Assembly: GCA_965230195.1 (NCBI GenBank)
Contig: OZ245997.1
Coordinates: forward strand, 1,302,001 to 1,366,000
Length of the DNA stretch: 64,000 nt
Reading direction: 5' to 3'
DNA from: Putridiphycobacter sp965230195
Lineage (GTDB): Bacteria > Bacteroidota > Bacteroidia > Flavobacteriales_D > Crocinitomicaceae
The notes under the pieces were generated by a model. The model was not told where the DNA came from, ran no database searches, and saw nothing but the letters and a program-made list of their open reading frames with translations. The translations under genes were made by a program, and so were the position numbers. Below, in pieces: positions 37,411-44,663 of this stretch. Every line of letters starts with the position of its first letter. The stretch's first letter is position 1.

Positions 37411-38832
37411 ATGCAGAATGTGGCGATTGTTCCATCGGTCGTTTGTGTATTGTTTTGCGCCGTTATGGCTGTTTTTCGCATCAGCCGCGGCCGAAATAAT
37501 AAGCCGATGAGAACTGCCGAGTCCTTGTACGAAGACACATGCGCCACCAGCAGAGCGATATCTGACATTCTTTCCTCTGAGGCCTCCCGACCTTCGTTTT
37601 CATATATACGGATGAGCGAAATCGACGGTCGAATAACTTCGGAGCCTCTACGAGGACTGCGACGAAGAAGCGTGGTGTCCAACGGCGTCCGTCCGTCGCC
37701 GAAATTGCAACGCCTTAGTCAACCTACCCTATCGTCCACAAGCAAACGACGTTCTAGTGAATTCAACAATCTCAACACCTTCTACCGCAGTCCTCTGACC
37801 TCCACAATCTCCGGATACGACGGAGAGGACCGCACACCGGTTCCAGTCGTGCTTAAATGTGATAGTATCCGTCCAAACGAGCCGCGGGCACCTCCAGCAG
37901 TATTGGGCTTCCAACCACTCTCTCGTGCATGTCATAGCGGTGTGCTGTAGGAGACGGGCAAATCCGGACGGGCGGATTGTCGATCTGGCTTTCGAGAACA
38001 TGTACCGTGCTCCGAAAATGTAAAGAAAGATCCGCCAAGGCACTACAGCAATCAACAGAGTCGTCGACGCTCGCCCGATTCAAAGCGCTGGTTCACGGCC
38101 ACAGTACCCAGCGCAGCGAATCCGGAACCTGTGCCAATTCCATGCCAAGACAACAAATCATCCGAAACCACATCTCGTTGTTTGCCGACGGCAAATGGAT
38201 GGGTCCGTCGGACACCATCAAGTAAAAAGATGAGACAAGAACGACAGAAATGCTTCCCAGTCGTTGAACCTGTCCGCGACATTTGCTGGACATCTTTAGA
38301 GAAGCCGCCCACACAATCGAACACTAATTTGTCTGATATGACCAATACAAGACAAGAAAGTCATCAGCAATGCATCCCAGTCGTTGAACCTGTCCACGAC
38401 ATCCGCTGGACATCTTTAGAGAAGCGTCCTACACAATCGAACACTAATTTGTCTGATGTGACCAATACAAGACAAGAAAGTCATCAGCAATGCTTCCCAG
38501 TCGTTGAACCTGTCCACGACATCCGCTGGACATCTTTAGAGAAGCGTCCTACACAATCGAACACTAATTTGTCTGATGTGACCAATACAAGACAAGAAAG
38601 TCATCAGCAATGCCTCCCAGCCATCGAACCTGTCCGCGACATCCGCCGGAAGTCTTGGGGGAAGCCTCTGAACCAACTGAGCACGCGTTCGTCTTACAAG
38701 GCCGTTGAGGGTTCATCAGGTCGCTCACTCTCTTCTCCCTTCCTTTGTTCTATTGTGACTGTGGATGTGCGCCGTAGAAATCGGGAACACGCTGCAGTGT
38801 TCGCCATCGCGATCTCTCACATTTTTGGATGA
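37411..38832 (+). CDS. membrane-anchored protein with four 40-residue repeats
   Basis: The N-terminus has one hydrophobic segment (VPSVVCVLFCAVMAVF), then a basic, Ser-rich chain. A TAG at 37948-37950 stands in the same frame as the following open stretch. A 57-nt intron, 37940-37996 with GT and AG ends, removes it without changing frame and gives a typical intron length, so I treat both parts as one gene. From about 38251 a 120-nt unit repeats four times and encodes PVVEPVHDIRWTSLEK followed by NTNLSDVTNTRQESHQQC. The middle copies are almost identical. The C-terminus is basic and unrecognised. The function is unknown; the near-identity of the repeats suggests recent expansion. Confidence 0.55.
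38251..38700 (+). repeat. 120-bp coding minisatellite, four units
   Basis: ACCAATACAAGACAAGAAAG recurs at exactly 120-nt steps (38341, 38461, 38581). The last unit is diverged. 120 nt is 40 codons, so repeat number can change without breaking the frame. Confidence 0.9.
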
Positions 38833-39079
38833 TTGGATCGGATCGTCAGGGAAGCTGTTCGCAGCAGAGATGTCCCACGATCCCATCCGATCGGTTAAAG
38901 ATCACGATTCCCCCGAGCCCGAATCATTCAAACTTCTTTCTCTTTGAGGTCTCTTTGTTTCTATTGTTCTGTACTCTTAGTTACTTTGAACTCTGTGATC
39001 GTGCCTCGGCAAGAGGGACTGCTGCATTTCTTAGCAATTGCTTGATTAACCCATCTTCGCAGAACGCATCTCGGCGGCG

Positions 39080-40003
39080 ATGGCGACGACCGACGAACAG
39101 CGCTCGACGGACGATGCGATACGCGAAACGCCGTATACGCGACTGCGCGATCTCTTCTCGTATGCCTTCTCCAAAGCGGAGTACGGCGACCCGAACGTAC
39201 GCACCTCTCCCTTGGCTCAACAGAAGGCATGGTAAAGGTGAACTGGTGATCAGATGCCGGAGGCGCCAGTGGAGCTGAAACAGTTTGGAACAAATACTGT
39301 CTTCGTCATGGCGGGCGGCCTGACTTTCGGCGGAATCATGCAGTGGTGGAAGGAGCGCAAAGCGCCGGCTCCATCCATTCCTTCTGGATATTCCAAGGCA
39401 GAAAAGGCCAGATTCCTCGGCGAGATCAAGACGCGACAACTGGTTCGCGGTGCTCTGCGACAGGGATTGTCGTCCTCGACGCGAGCGATGTGTGCAGATT
39501 CGCATCCTGAACTCGACGCTGCGAGGGGGACTGTGGTGCGGATGGATGGGGGCGCTGTACTTTGGGGTCGAGGCTCTTTCTGCTTACGCTCGCAATACAG
39601 AGGATCCATGGAACACTGTGATGGGTGCCTGGGCCTGTGGATCGGTGTTCGGATTTTCAGGTGCGCCTGCATACGGACGATGTGTGTGATCGAGTGAGAA
39701 TTGCCTGCAGTGGGCGGTCCCGGAATGATGCCACGTCTGCGCAGCACGGCCGCAGCGGTCTTCCTGGCCGGTCTGGCTGGGTATCCAATGGGTTTGCTAA
39801 ACGTGACCGTTAACAGTCGGCTTCGAGCCGGTCTGCTCGATTCGCGCTCACAGCAAGACGGACAGCTTCCGGCAGAGAATGTCGCAAAAGAGGAGGAGAG
39901 ACTGATGTCTCCGTACCCTGTTCGAGACTACGACGTGGTGGGAGAGGTTATCGGGAAGCTCGATCAGAGCTTGCAGAATTGGGAGAAACGTAAAGGAACT
40001 TAG
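39080..40003 (+). CDS. Tim17/Tim22/Tim23-family protein (TIMMDC1-like)
   Basis: Mitochondrial inner-membrane protein of the Tim17/22/23 superfamily, closest in layout to the complex I assembly factor TIMMDC1. The spliced reading starts MAATTDEQRSTDDAIRETPY. An intron at 39197-39253 (57 nt) leads to MPEAPVELKQF and a first span (VFVMAGGLTFGGIMQWW). An intron from about 39441 to 39490 leads to LNSTLRGGLWCGWMGALYFG and WNTVMGAWACGSVFGFS. A third intron (donor in TCAGGTGCG, acceptor CCTGCAG before 39711) leads to RSTAAAVFLAGLAGYPMGLL. These Gly-rich helices, and the G-x3-G spacing in them, are typical. The C-terminus is hydrophilic and ends at TAG. A start at the internal ATG 39254 is also possible. 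Confidence 0.75.
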
Positions 40004-40439
40004 CCCAAAATGCAGTCATTCAATAGCAAACGGACATCTGAAGAATTCCGAGGGGACTAAAAGCAAGAGTACACTTGTTACTGGTCTAGATAGAGATCAT
40101 TAAACCCAAAAGCACATCCTGTTCTAAAGAAGTTCGACGGGGATCTTTTCTAATGATGGGTGTTCGTACTTCGTCTGACGTCAGAGTGAACAAACGGGGA
40201 GGGTAGTACATGCCTCAGTCATATTAATGTAAACTCTGACGTTGAAATGGTCGTTGTTGAAGAGCACGACATGCTCAGACGGTGTCGGCTTGAGCGAAAG
40301 TAACATCGCGATCGATTTAGCAAAAATTGCACTAGCGCAGACTATCATCGCATCTTGGGATCGCATACAAGAAGAATCACAGAAACGATCGATCATCGAC
40401 CGCCTCGAACGATCAAGCGAACGTCACATTCTACGGCAT

Positions 40440-40725
40440 CGATAATAACGCGATCGACGCGCACGCAGTAATCGACGTCGCGCGATCGACGTCGCGCATC
40501 CTCTGTCAAGCTCACAAGCACACGAGGCTGCATTGGGTGGTGAACATGTTCAAGTGGAGAAATCAGTGTGTTCTGAGCGGTCGAATGTGGTGGAGAATCA
40601 CCCCAACATGTATGTAGAGTTGCATCCTCCGTCAAGCTCACGAGCACATGGGGCTGCATTGGGTGGTGAACATGTTCAAATGGAGAAATCCGTATGCTCT
40701 GAGCGGTCGAATGTGGTGGAGAAGC
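40440..40725. repeat. 286-bp near-identical direct repeat, copy 1
   Basis: Aligns without gaps with 41625-41910 at a constant offset of 1185 nt. The only difference I see is one base (GACGTCGCGCATCC here, GACGTCACGCATCC there). It contains a GATCGACG-rich part and the first units of the 126-bp array. Confidence 0.85.
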
Positions 40726-40880
40726 ACCCCAACATGTATGTAGAGTTGCATCCTCCGTCAAGCTCACAAGCACATGAGGCTGCATTGGGCGTTGAACATG
40801 TTCAAATGGAGAAATCAGTATGCTCTGAGCGGTCCAATGTGGAGGAGAATCACCCCAACATGTACGTCGATGACGCGATG
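40507..40880. repeat. 126-bp minisatellite array I
   Basis: CAAGCTCAC(A/G)AGCACA starts at 40507, 40633 and 40759, giving a period of exactly 126 nt (42 codons). The unit is free of stop codons in one frame on each strand. The array ends at the GATGGACGTCCCG unit before the first small-protein gene. Confidence 0.9.
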
Positions 40881-40899
40881 ATGGACGTCCCGTCGTCGA

Positions 40900-40911
40900 T
40901 GACGCGCATTA
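40900..40911 (+). promoter_or_regulatory. TGACGCGCATTA core motif, copy 1
   Basis: The same twelve bases precede all three small-protein genes (also 42076 and 43961). Here the motif starts 102 nt before the ATG. The TGACG core resembles a bZIP/CREB half-site; a promoter or 5' leader role is inferred. Confidence 0.5.
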
Positions 40912-41001
40912 TTGAATTCCTGCATTTCGCGTTCGTCTGTCGCGCGTTCGTTTGTCGTTTTCGCATTCGTCTGTCGTTTTCGCGTCCGTCGGGACTTGAA
41001 T

Positions 41002-41451
41002 ATGAGTAGACAATTGCAAGCCGAACTTGCCGAGCTCAAGGAAGACATTTTGAATTGTCGCGGGCTTTGGGCCCTGATTAACAAGTGGAACGGGCCTCTT
41101 AAGGCCTTTAGACTGGGGCAGATTACCTATCGTATATACGAAGTCTACCGCCAAGTGTTCGGCCAAGGGACAGAAGGAGCACAAGGCTCAACCTCAGAGG
41201 AAAATCGCCTTTCCGTCGCCTGCATCGAATCCAGCAACGACCTTTTCGAAGACGTCAATAGGGCTATTCAAGCCTTTAAAGACTGTGTAGAGGAAGATCC
41301 TAATTTAATGGAGGCCAGAGCCCACATTATCCAAGGGTTTGAAAGAAGCGTCGCAACACTACGAGAAAGCAGCAAAGACCTAGAGCACAAGGCAAAAAAC
41401 ATTGAAAAACAACTTCATAACATCATCCTGATGATAGACAGTTTCATGTAA
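41002..41451 (+). CDS. small helical protein family, member 1
   Basis: Intronless, 149 codons. ATG at 41002 is chosen because the three paralogues align from this residue. Shared motifs are LAELKEDILNCRGLWALINKW, GP-x-K, LGQITYRIYEV, ENRLSVA, NDLFEDVNRAI, GFERSVATLRESSKDL and IEKQLHNIILMIDSF. The pattern of hydrophobic residues predicts four to five amphipathic helices, the last one coiled-coil-like. There is no signal peptide, membrane span or recognised domain. Member 3 is about two thirds identical by eye and member 2 is more diverged. The 3' flank (TAAAATCCGC, then CTCGCTGTCGCG) is also shared with member 2, so the whole transcription unit has been copied. A four-helix-bundle fold, such as those in cell-death or HeLo-type domains, is only a guess. 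Confidence 0.75.
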   Translation: MSRQLQAELAELKEDILNCRGLWALINKWNGPLKAFRLGQITYRIYEVYRQVFGQGTEGAQGSTSEENRLSVACIESSNDLFEDVNRAIQAFKDCVEEDPNLMEARAHIIQGFERSVATLRESSKDLEHKAKNIEKQLHNIILMIDSFM

Positions 41452-41479
41452 AATCCGCAAAGAAGTTTGTTTCTCGCTG

Positions 41480-41690
41480 TCGCGGTATTATCAATCGCGC
41501 GATCGACGCGCACGCAGTAATCGATGACACGATCGACGTCGATCGCGCGACGTCGATCGCGGTATTATCGATCGCGCGATCGACGCGCACGCAGTAATCG
41601 AAGACACGATCGACGTCGCGCGATCGATAATAACGCGATCGACGCGCACGCAGTAATCGACGTCGCGCGATCGACGTCACGCATCCTCTG
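41480..41690. repeat. GATCGACG/CGATCGCG palindrome-rich block
   Basis: Composed of short overlapping palindromes (GATCGATC, CGATCG, GACGTC, GCGCGC) linked by ACGCGCACGCAGTAATCGA. Similar blocks lie at 40440-40505 and 42770-42985. They are CpG-rich and not coding. Confidence 0.8.
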
Positions 41691-41910
41691 TCAAGCTCAC
41701 AAGCACACGAGGCTGCATTGGGTGGTGAACATGTTCAAGTGGAGAAATCAGTGTGTTCTGAGCGGTCGAATGTGGTGGAGAATCACCCCAACATGTATGT
41801 AGAGTTGCATCCTCCGTCAAGCTCACGAGCACATGGGGCTGCATTGGGTGGTGAACATGTTCAAATGGAGAAATCCGTATGCTCTGAGCGGTCGAATGTG
41901 GTGGAGAAGC
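41625..41910. repeat. 286-bp near-identical direct repeat, copy 2
   Basis: Second copy of 40440-40725. Divergence begins exactly after GGTGGAGAAGC; the following bases (CTAATGTGAGTGGAGAATC) instead match 48925-48945. Confidence 0.85.
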
Positions 41911-41968
41911 CTAATGTGAGTGGAGAATCTCATCAACCGGTATGTAGAGTGGCATCCTCTGTCAAGTC

Positions 41969-42084
41969 GATGGACGTCCCGTCGTCGATGACGCGATGAT
42001 GGACGTCCCGTCGTCGATGACGCGATGATGGACGTCCCGTCGTCGATGACGCGATGATGGACGTCCCGTCGTCGATGACGCGCA
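41969..42084. repeat. 29-bp tandem array, four units
   Basis: GATGGACGTCCCGTCGTCGA recurs at 41969, 41998, 42027 and 42056, a period of 29 nt. The last unit changes from ACGCGATGAT to the ACGCGCATTA of the core motif. One unit is present before member 1, at about 40880. Confidence 0.9.
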
Positions 42085-42087
42085 TTA
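42076..42087 (+). promoter_or_regulatory. TGACGCGCATTA core motif, copy 2
   Basis: Same motif as at 40900 and 43961, here 208 nt before the ATG because a 21-bp array has expanded between them. Confidence 0.5.
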
Positions 42088-42089
42088 GT

Positions 42090-42258
42090 GGTTTTCGGTC
42101 CGTCGTCTGTGGTTTTCGGTCCGTCGTCTGTGGTTTTCGGTCCGTCGTCTGTGGTTTTCGGTCCGTCGTCTGTGGTTTTCGGTCCGTCGTCTGTGGTTTT
42201 CGGTCCGTCGTCTGTGGTTTTCGGTCGGTCGTCTGTGGTTTTCGGTCGGTCGTCTGTG
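42090..42258. repeat. 21-bp tandem array in the leader of member 2
   Basis: GGTTTTCGGTCCGTCGTCTGT repeats eight times with a strict 21-nt period (42090, 42111, 42132 and so on). The last two units carry GGTCGGTCG. The unit is pyrimidine-rich, with CGTCTGT shared with the leaders of members 1 and 3. Confidence 0.9.
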
Positions 42259-42283
42259 GTTTACGCTTGTGTTTTTTCGTGAA

Positions 42284-42730
42284 ATGGGAAGTCGACTTCA
42301 ACAAGACCTTGCAGAACTCAAACAAGACATCCTTGACTGCCGCCCCCTCTGGGCACTTCTTGACAAATGGCTTGGACCCACAAAGTCCTTCAAGCTGAGT
42401 CAAATTACCAGTCGTATTTATTCACTGGCTCGTTATGTGAGGAGCAGCAACACGGAAACGGGCACAGGTTCAGGCGTTGTGAGCGATAGGCTCTCGATTG
42501 CGTGCCGTGAAGGAAGTCTGGATCTGTTCGAAGATGCCGATAGAGCTGTCTCCCGCGTGAAAGCTGGCCTCAGTACAATACCTAACTCAGAGGCAAAGTT
42601 ATGTATCGTTCAAGGCGCAGAAAAAGGCATCGAAATACTTCGCCAAAGAAGCAAAGCACTTCAAACTATGGCGAAGGACATTGAAAACGACCTTCGAGGG
42701 CTTATCATTACGATAGACACTATCTTGTAA
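42284..42730 (+). CDS. small helical protein family, member 2
   Basis: Intronless, 148 codons, starting at ATG 42284. It aligns over its whole length with members 1 and 3: LAELKQDILDCRPLWALLDKW, LGPTKSFKLSQITSRIYSL, DRLSIACREGSLDLFEDA, AEKGIEILRQRSKALQTM, IENDLRGLIITIDTIL. It is the most diverged member, mainly in the central loop, where GTGTGSGVV replaces EGAQGSTS. The conserved positions are the same, so the fold is probably retained. It sits behind the 29-bp and 21-bp arrays. The 3' flank resembles that of member 1. Confidence 0.72.
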   Translation: MGSRLQQDLAELKQDILDCRPLWALLDKWLGPTKSFKLSQITSRIYSLARYVRSSNTETGTGSGVVSDRLSIACREGSLDLFEDADRAVSRVKAGLSTIPNSEAKLCIVQGAEKGIEILRQRSKALQTMAKDIENDLRGLIITIDTIL

Positions 42731-42769
42731 AATCCGCGAAAGAGTTTCTCTCGCTGTCGCGCAATCGGT

Positions 42770-42985
42770 AATACCGCGAACGACGTCGCGCAATCGAAGA
42801 CACGATCGACGTCGATCGCGAGACGTCGATCGCGGTATTATCGATCGCGTTGTTATCGATCGCGCGATCGACGTGCACGCAGTCATCGACGACGGGCGAT
42901 CAATAATACCGCGATCGACGTCGCGCAATCGAAGACGCGATCGACGTCGCGCAATCGAAGACACGATCGACGTCGCAGGATAGAC
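42770..42985. repeat. GATCGACG palindrome-rich block
   Basis: Repeated GATCGACGTCGCGCAATCGA and GAAGACACGATCGACGTCG units. Same composition as 41480-41690. It lies between member 2 and the NPC1-like fragment. Confidence 0.8.
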
Positions 42986-43069
42986 CACAGATTCGTCTTC
43001 CAGTAATACAGCACGGAATTCATTTCCATTACTCAATGGCTCATAGGAATTCTCTAAGAACAATCGTCA

Positions 43070-43560
43070 GATGGCATATCTCATGAGGGATCGGTTTACG
43101 GGAGGTGCCCTCTGGGAAGTCGATATCACGCATAGAACGTTCGAATGGACTGCAAAAGATCGACCACTGCACAAAGATCAATGCCAGGATCCCGACGAAG
43201 GCGATGGCTATATCATAGTATCGGATGACGGACTCCGATTCCTCTTCTTTGGGAGCATACTGACAGCAAAGACCGCATCACAGATGGGCAGCATTGGAGG
43301 GTCAGCTCACTGTTGCGCAGTAGTCTGCCGTGCTGCAGTCAGCACAGGAGCACTCGAATCCAGGAGAACCACAATTGGGAAGCTCTTTGTCATAAACGGT
43401 CATCTCATCAGGGACCATTTCTTCTGAAATGAATTTCAGTGTGTAAGGGGCATATCCACCGTCATCTGCTGAGGTTCCCAGAAATTCTAAGAACTCGTCC
43501 GCATTGGACGGATTGCCCATGAAGCTCATGAACGGCAGATTCCTCCCCGTGCCCATGACA
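43070..43560 (-). pseudogene. NPC1-like N-terminal domain fragment
   Basis: On the minus strand the reading FMGNPSNADEFLEFLGT, then YAPYTLKF, then CGSPGFECSCADCSTADYC matches the end of the Cys-rich sterol-binding N-terminal domain of NPC1. After a probable intron, PKEEESESVIRYYDIAIAFV and GILALIFVQW give the linker and first membrane span. Nothing of the remaining protein follows; the sequence runs into the GATCGACG block. Because NPC1 needs the sterol-sensing and second transporter halves, this piece cannot work as NPC1. A separate C-terminal half lies at 59160-60880 on the same strand. Confidence 0.6.
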
Positions 43561-43924
43561 TTTCGCCATGATGGTCTGCATGTCCACCATGAGGTGGATT
43601 TCTGTCCGTACCACGTCTCTGCCCGGCAGACTCTCCGTCTTCCAAGTTTTCAATCCTCTTCACTTGTGCCAGCTCGACCTTCATTTTCTTTGCGGTATTC
43701 AACAGACCCTCTGGGCAGTGAGAACCAGCGACCATTGTCAATGCATAGGTTGGCAACATCAAGAATGATGCATGCACCAAGCAAAGAACACCGACCGCAA
43801 TCAACACAACCATGATCAGGACGTCGTTGCTGAAGATGTAGTCTGTATACTCAGTGATAAAATTCACATCCTGCCAGGCGTTGAACGCCACTACAGCAAT
43901 AGCCATTGCCGTCTCAAAGTACAC
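43526..43924 (-). CDS. membrane ORF upstream of the NPC1-like fragment
   Basis: 133 codons open with two hydrophobic segments (AMAIAVVAFNAW and VLIMVVLIAVGVLCLVHASF), followed by a Cys and a basic helix (LLNTAKKMKVELAQVKRIEN). It overlaps the start of the NPC1-like fragment in another frame. I do not recognise it; it could be an exon of a different membrane protein joined by rearrangement. Confidence 0.35.
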   Translation of the reverse strand: MYFETAMAIAVVAFNAWQDVNFITEYTDYIFSNDVLIMVVLIAVGVLCLVHASFLMLPTYALTMVAGSHCPEGLLNTAKKMKVELAQVKRIENLEDGESAGQRRGTDRNPPHGGHADHHGEMSWARGGICRS

Positions 43925-43960
43925 AAATCGAAGGTGAAGGTTCCATCAATTCGAACATTA

Positions 43961-43972
43961 TGACGCGCATTA
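43961..43972 (+). promoter_or_regulatory. TGACGCGCATTA core motif, copy 3
   Basis: Third copy of the motif shared by the small-protein genes, 149 nt before the ATG of member 3. It is followed by TTGAA as in copy 1. Confidence 0.5.
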
Positions 43973-43977
43973 TTGAA

Positions 43978-44108
43978 GTTCGTCTGTCTATTTCGCTATC
44001 GTCGTCTGTCTATTTCGCTATCGCTATCGTCGTCTGTCTATTTCGCTATCGCTATCGTCGTTCGTTATTTCGCTATCGTCGTTCGTTATTTCGCTATCGT
44101 CGTTCGAA
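43978..44108. repeat. tandem leader repeat before member 3
   Basis: CGTCTGTCTATTTCGCTATCG and the shorter CGTTCGTTATTTCGCTAT repeat about six times up to the ATG. Same pyrimidine-rich style as the leaders of members 1 and 2, but a different unit. Confidence 0.8.
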
Positions 44109-44109
44109 G

Positions 44110-44559
44110 ATGAGTAAGACATTGCGCGAAGAACTGGCGGAACTGGAGCAGGACATTCTTAACTGCCGCGGGCTCTGGACCCTCATTCACAAGTGGACCG
44201 GCCCTACCAAAGCTGCCAGACTCGGACAAATTACTTACCGAATCTATGAAGTCGCCAAAGAAGCGTTCGGCGGAGCGACGGTTGAAGGACAAGGGTCAAC
44301 CTCCCAAGAGAACCGCCTTTCAGTGGCCTACCAAGACCTAACCAATGATCTATTCGACGACGTTCACAAAGCCATCCACGCCTTCAAGGAGAGTATAAAA
44401 GATAAACCTGATTTGCTGGAATCAAGAGGACATATGGTTGAAGGCTTCGAACGAAGCGTAGCATGCCTCAAAAAAAGTAGCGGCGAACTCCAGGAGAAGG
44501 CAAAGGTCATTGAACAAGAACTTCATTCAATCATCCAGTTGATCGACCCTTTCATGTAA
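44110..44559 (+). CDS. small helical protein family, member 3
   Basis: Intronless, 149 codons from ATG 44110. It is very similar to member 1: LAELEQDILNCRGLWTLIHKW, ARLGQITYRIYEVAKEAFGG, GQGSTSQENRLSVAY, NDLFDDVHKAI, GFERSVACLKKSSGEL and IEQELHSIIQLIDPFM. Many differences from member 1 are conservative (Lys/Arg, Asp/Glu, Ile/Leu), which suggests selection on the protein. The 3' flank (TAAAACGCCGC) departs soon after the stop, unlike members 1 and 2. No domain is recognised. Confidence 0.75.
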   Translation: MSKTLREELAELEQDILNCRGLWTLIHKWTGPTKAARLGQITYRIYEVAKEAFGGATVEGQGSTSQENRLSVAYQDLTNDLFDDVHKAIHAFKESIKDKPDLLESRGHMVEGFERSVACLKKSSGELQEKAKVIEQELHSIIQLIDPFM

Positions 44560-44663
44560 AACGCCGCTGTTAGTCTTATTATTCGAGAGATCGATCTCGA
44601 CGTCTCGGGCATTTTATTGTATGGCGGCCGTACTTTGTCATAGTCGTCTCACTTGTCTCGGTC

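Noticed and set aside
37948..37950. In-frame TAG as evidence for stop-codon reassignment, together with the TAG at 5116
   Set aside because: A 57-nt GT-AG intron explains this one, and TAG ends the Tim17-like and GST genes normally. The F-box TAG lies in an otherwise damaged copy.
40533..41009. 158-codon frame made of 42-residue repeats, and its minus-strand equivalent
   Set aside because: It is a product of the 126-bp satellite being stop-free; the frame begins and ends inside repeats and no non-repeat protein sequence is attached.
41933..42403. Frames built on KPQTTDR or VVFGPSS repeats
   Set aside because: They are translations of the 21-bp leader array and overlap member 2 on either strand.
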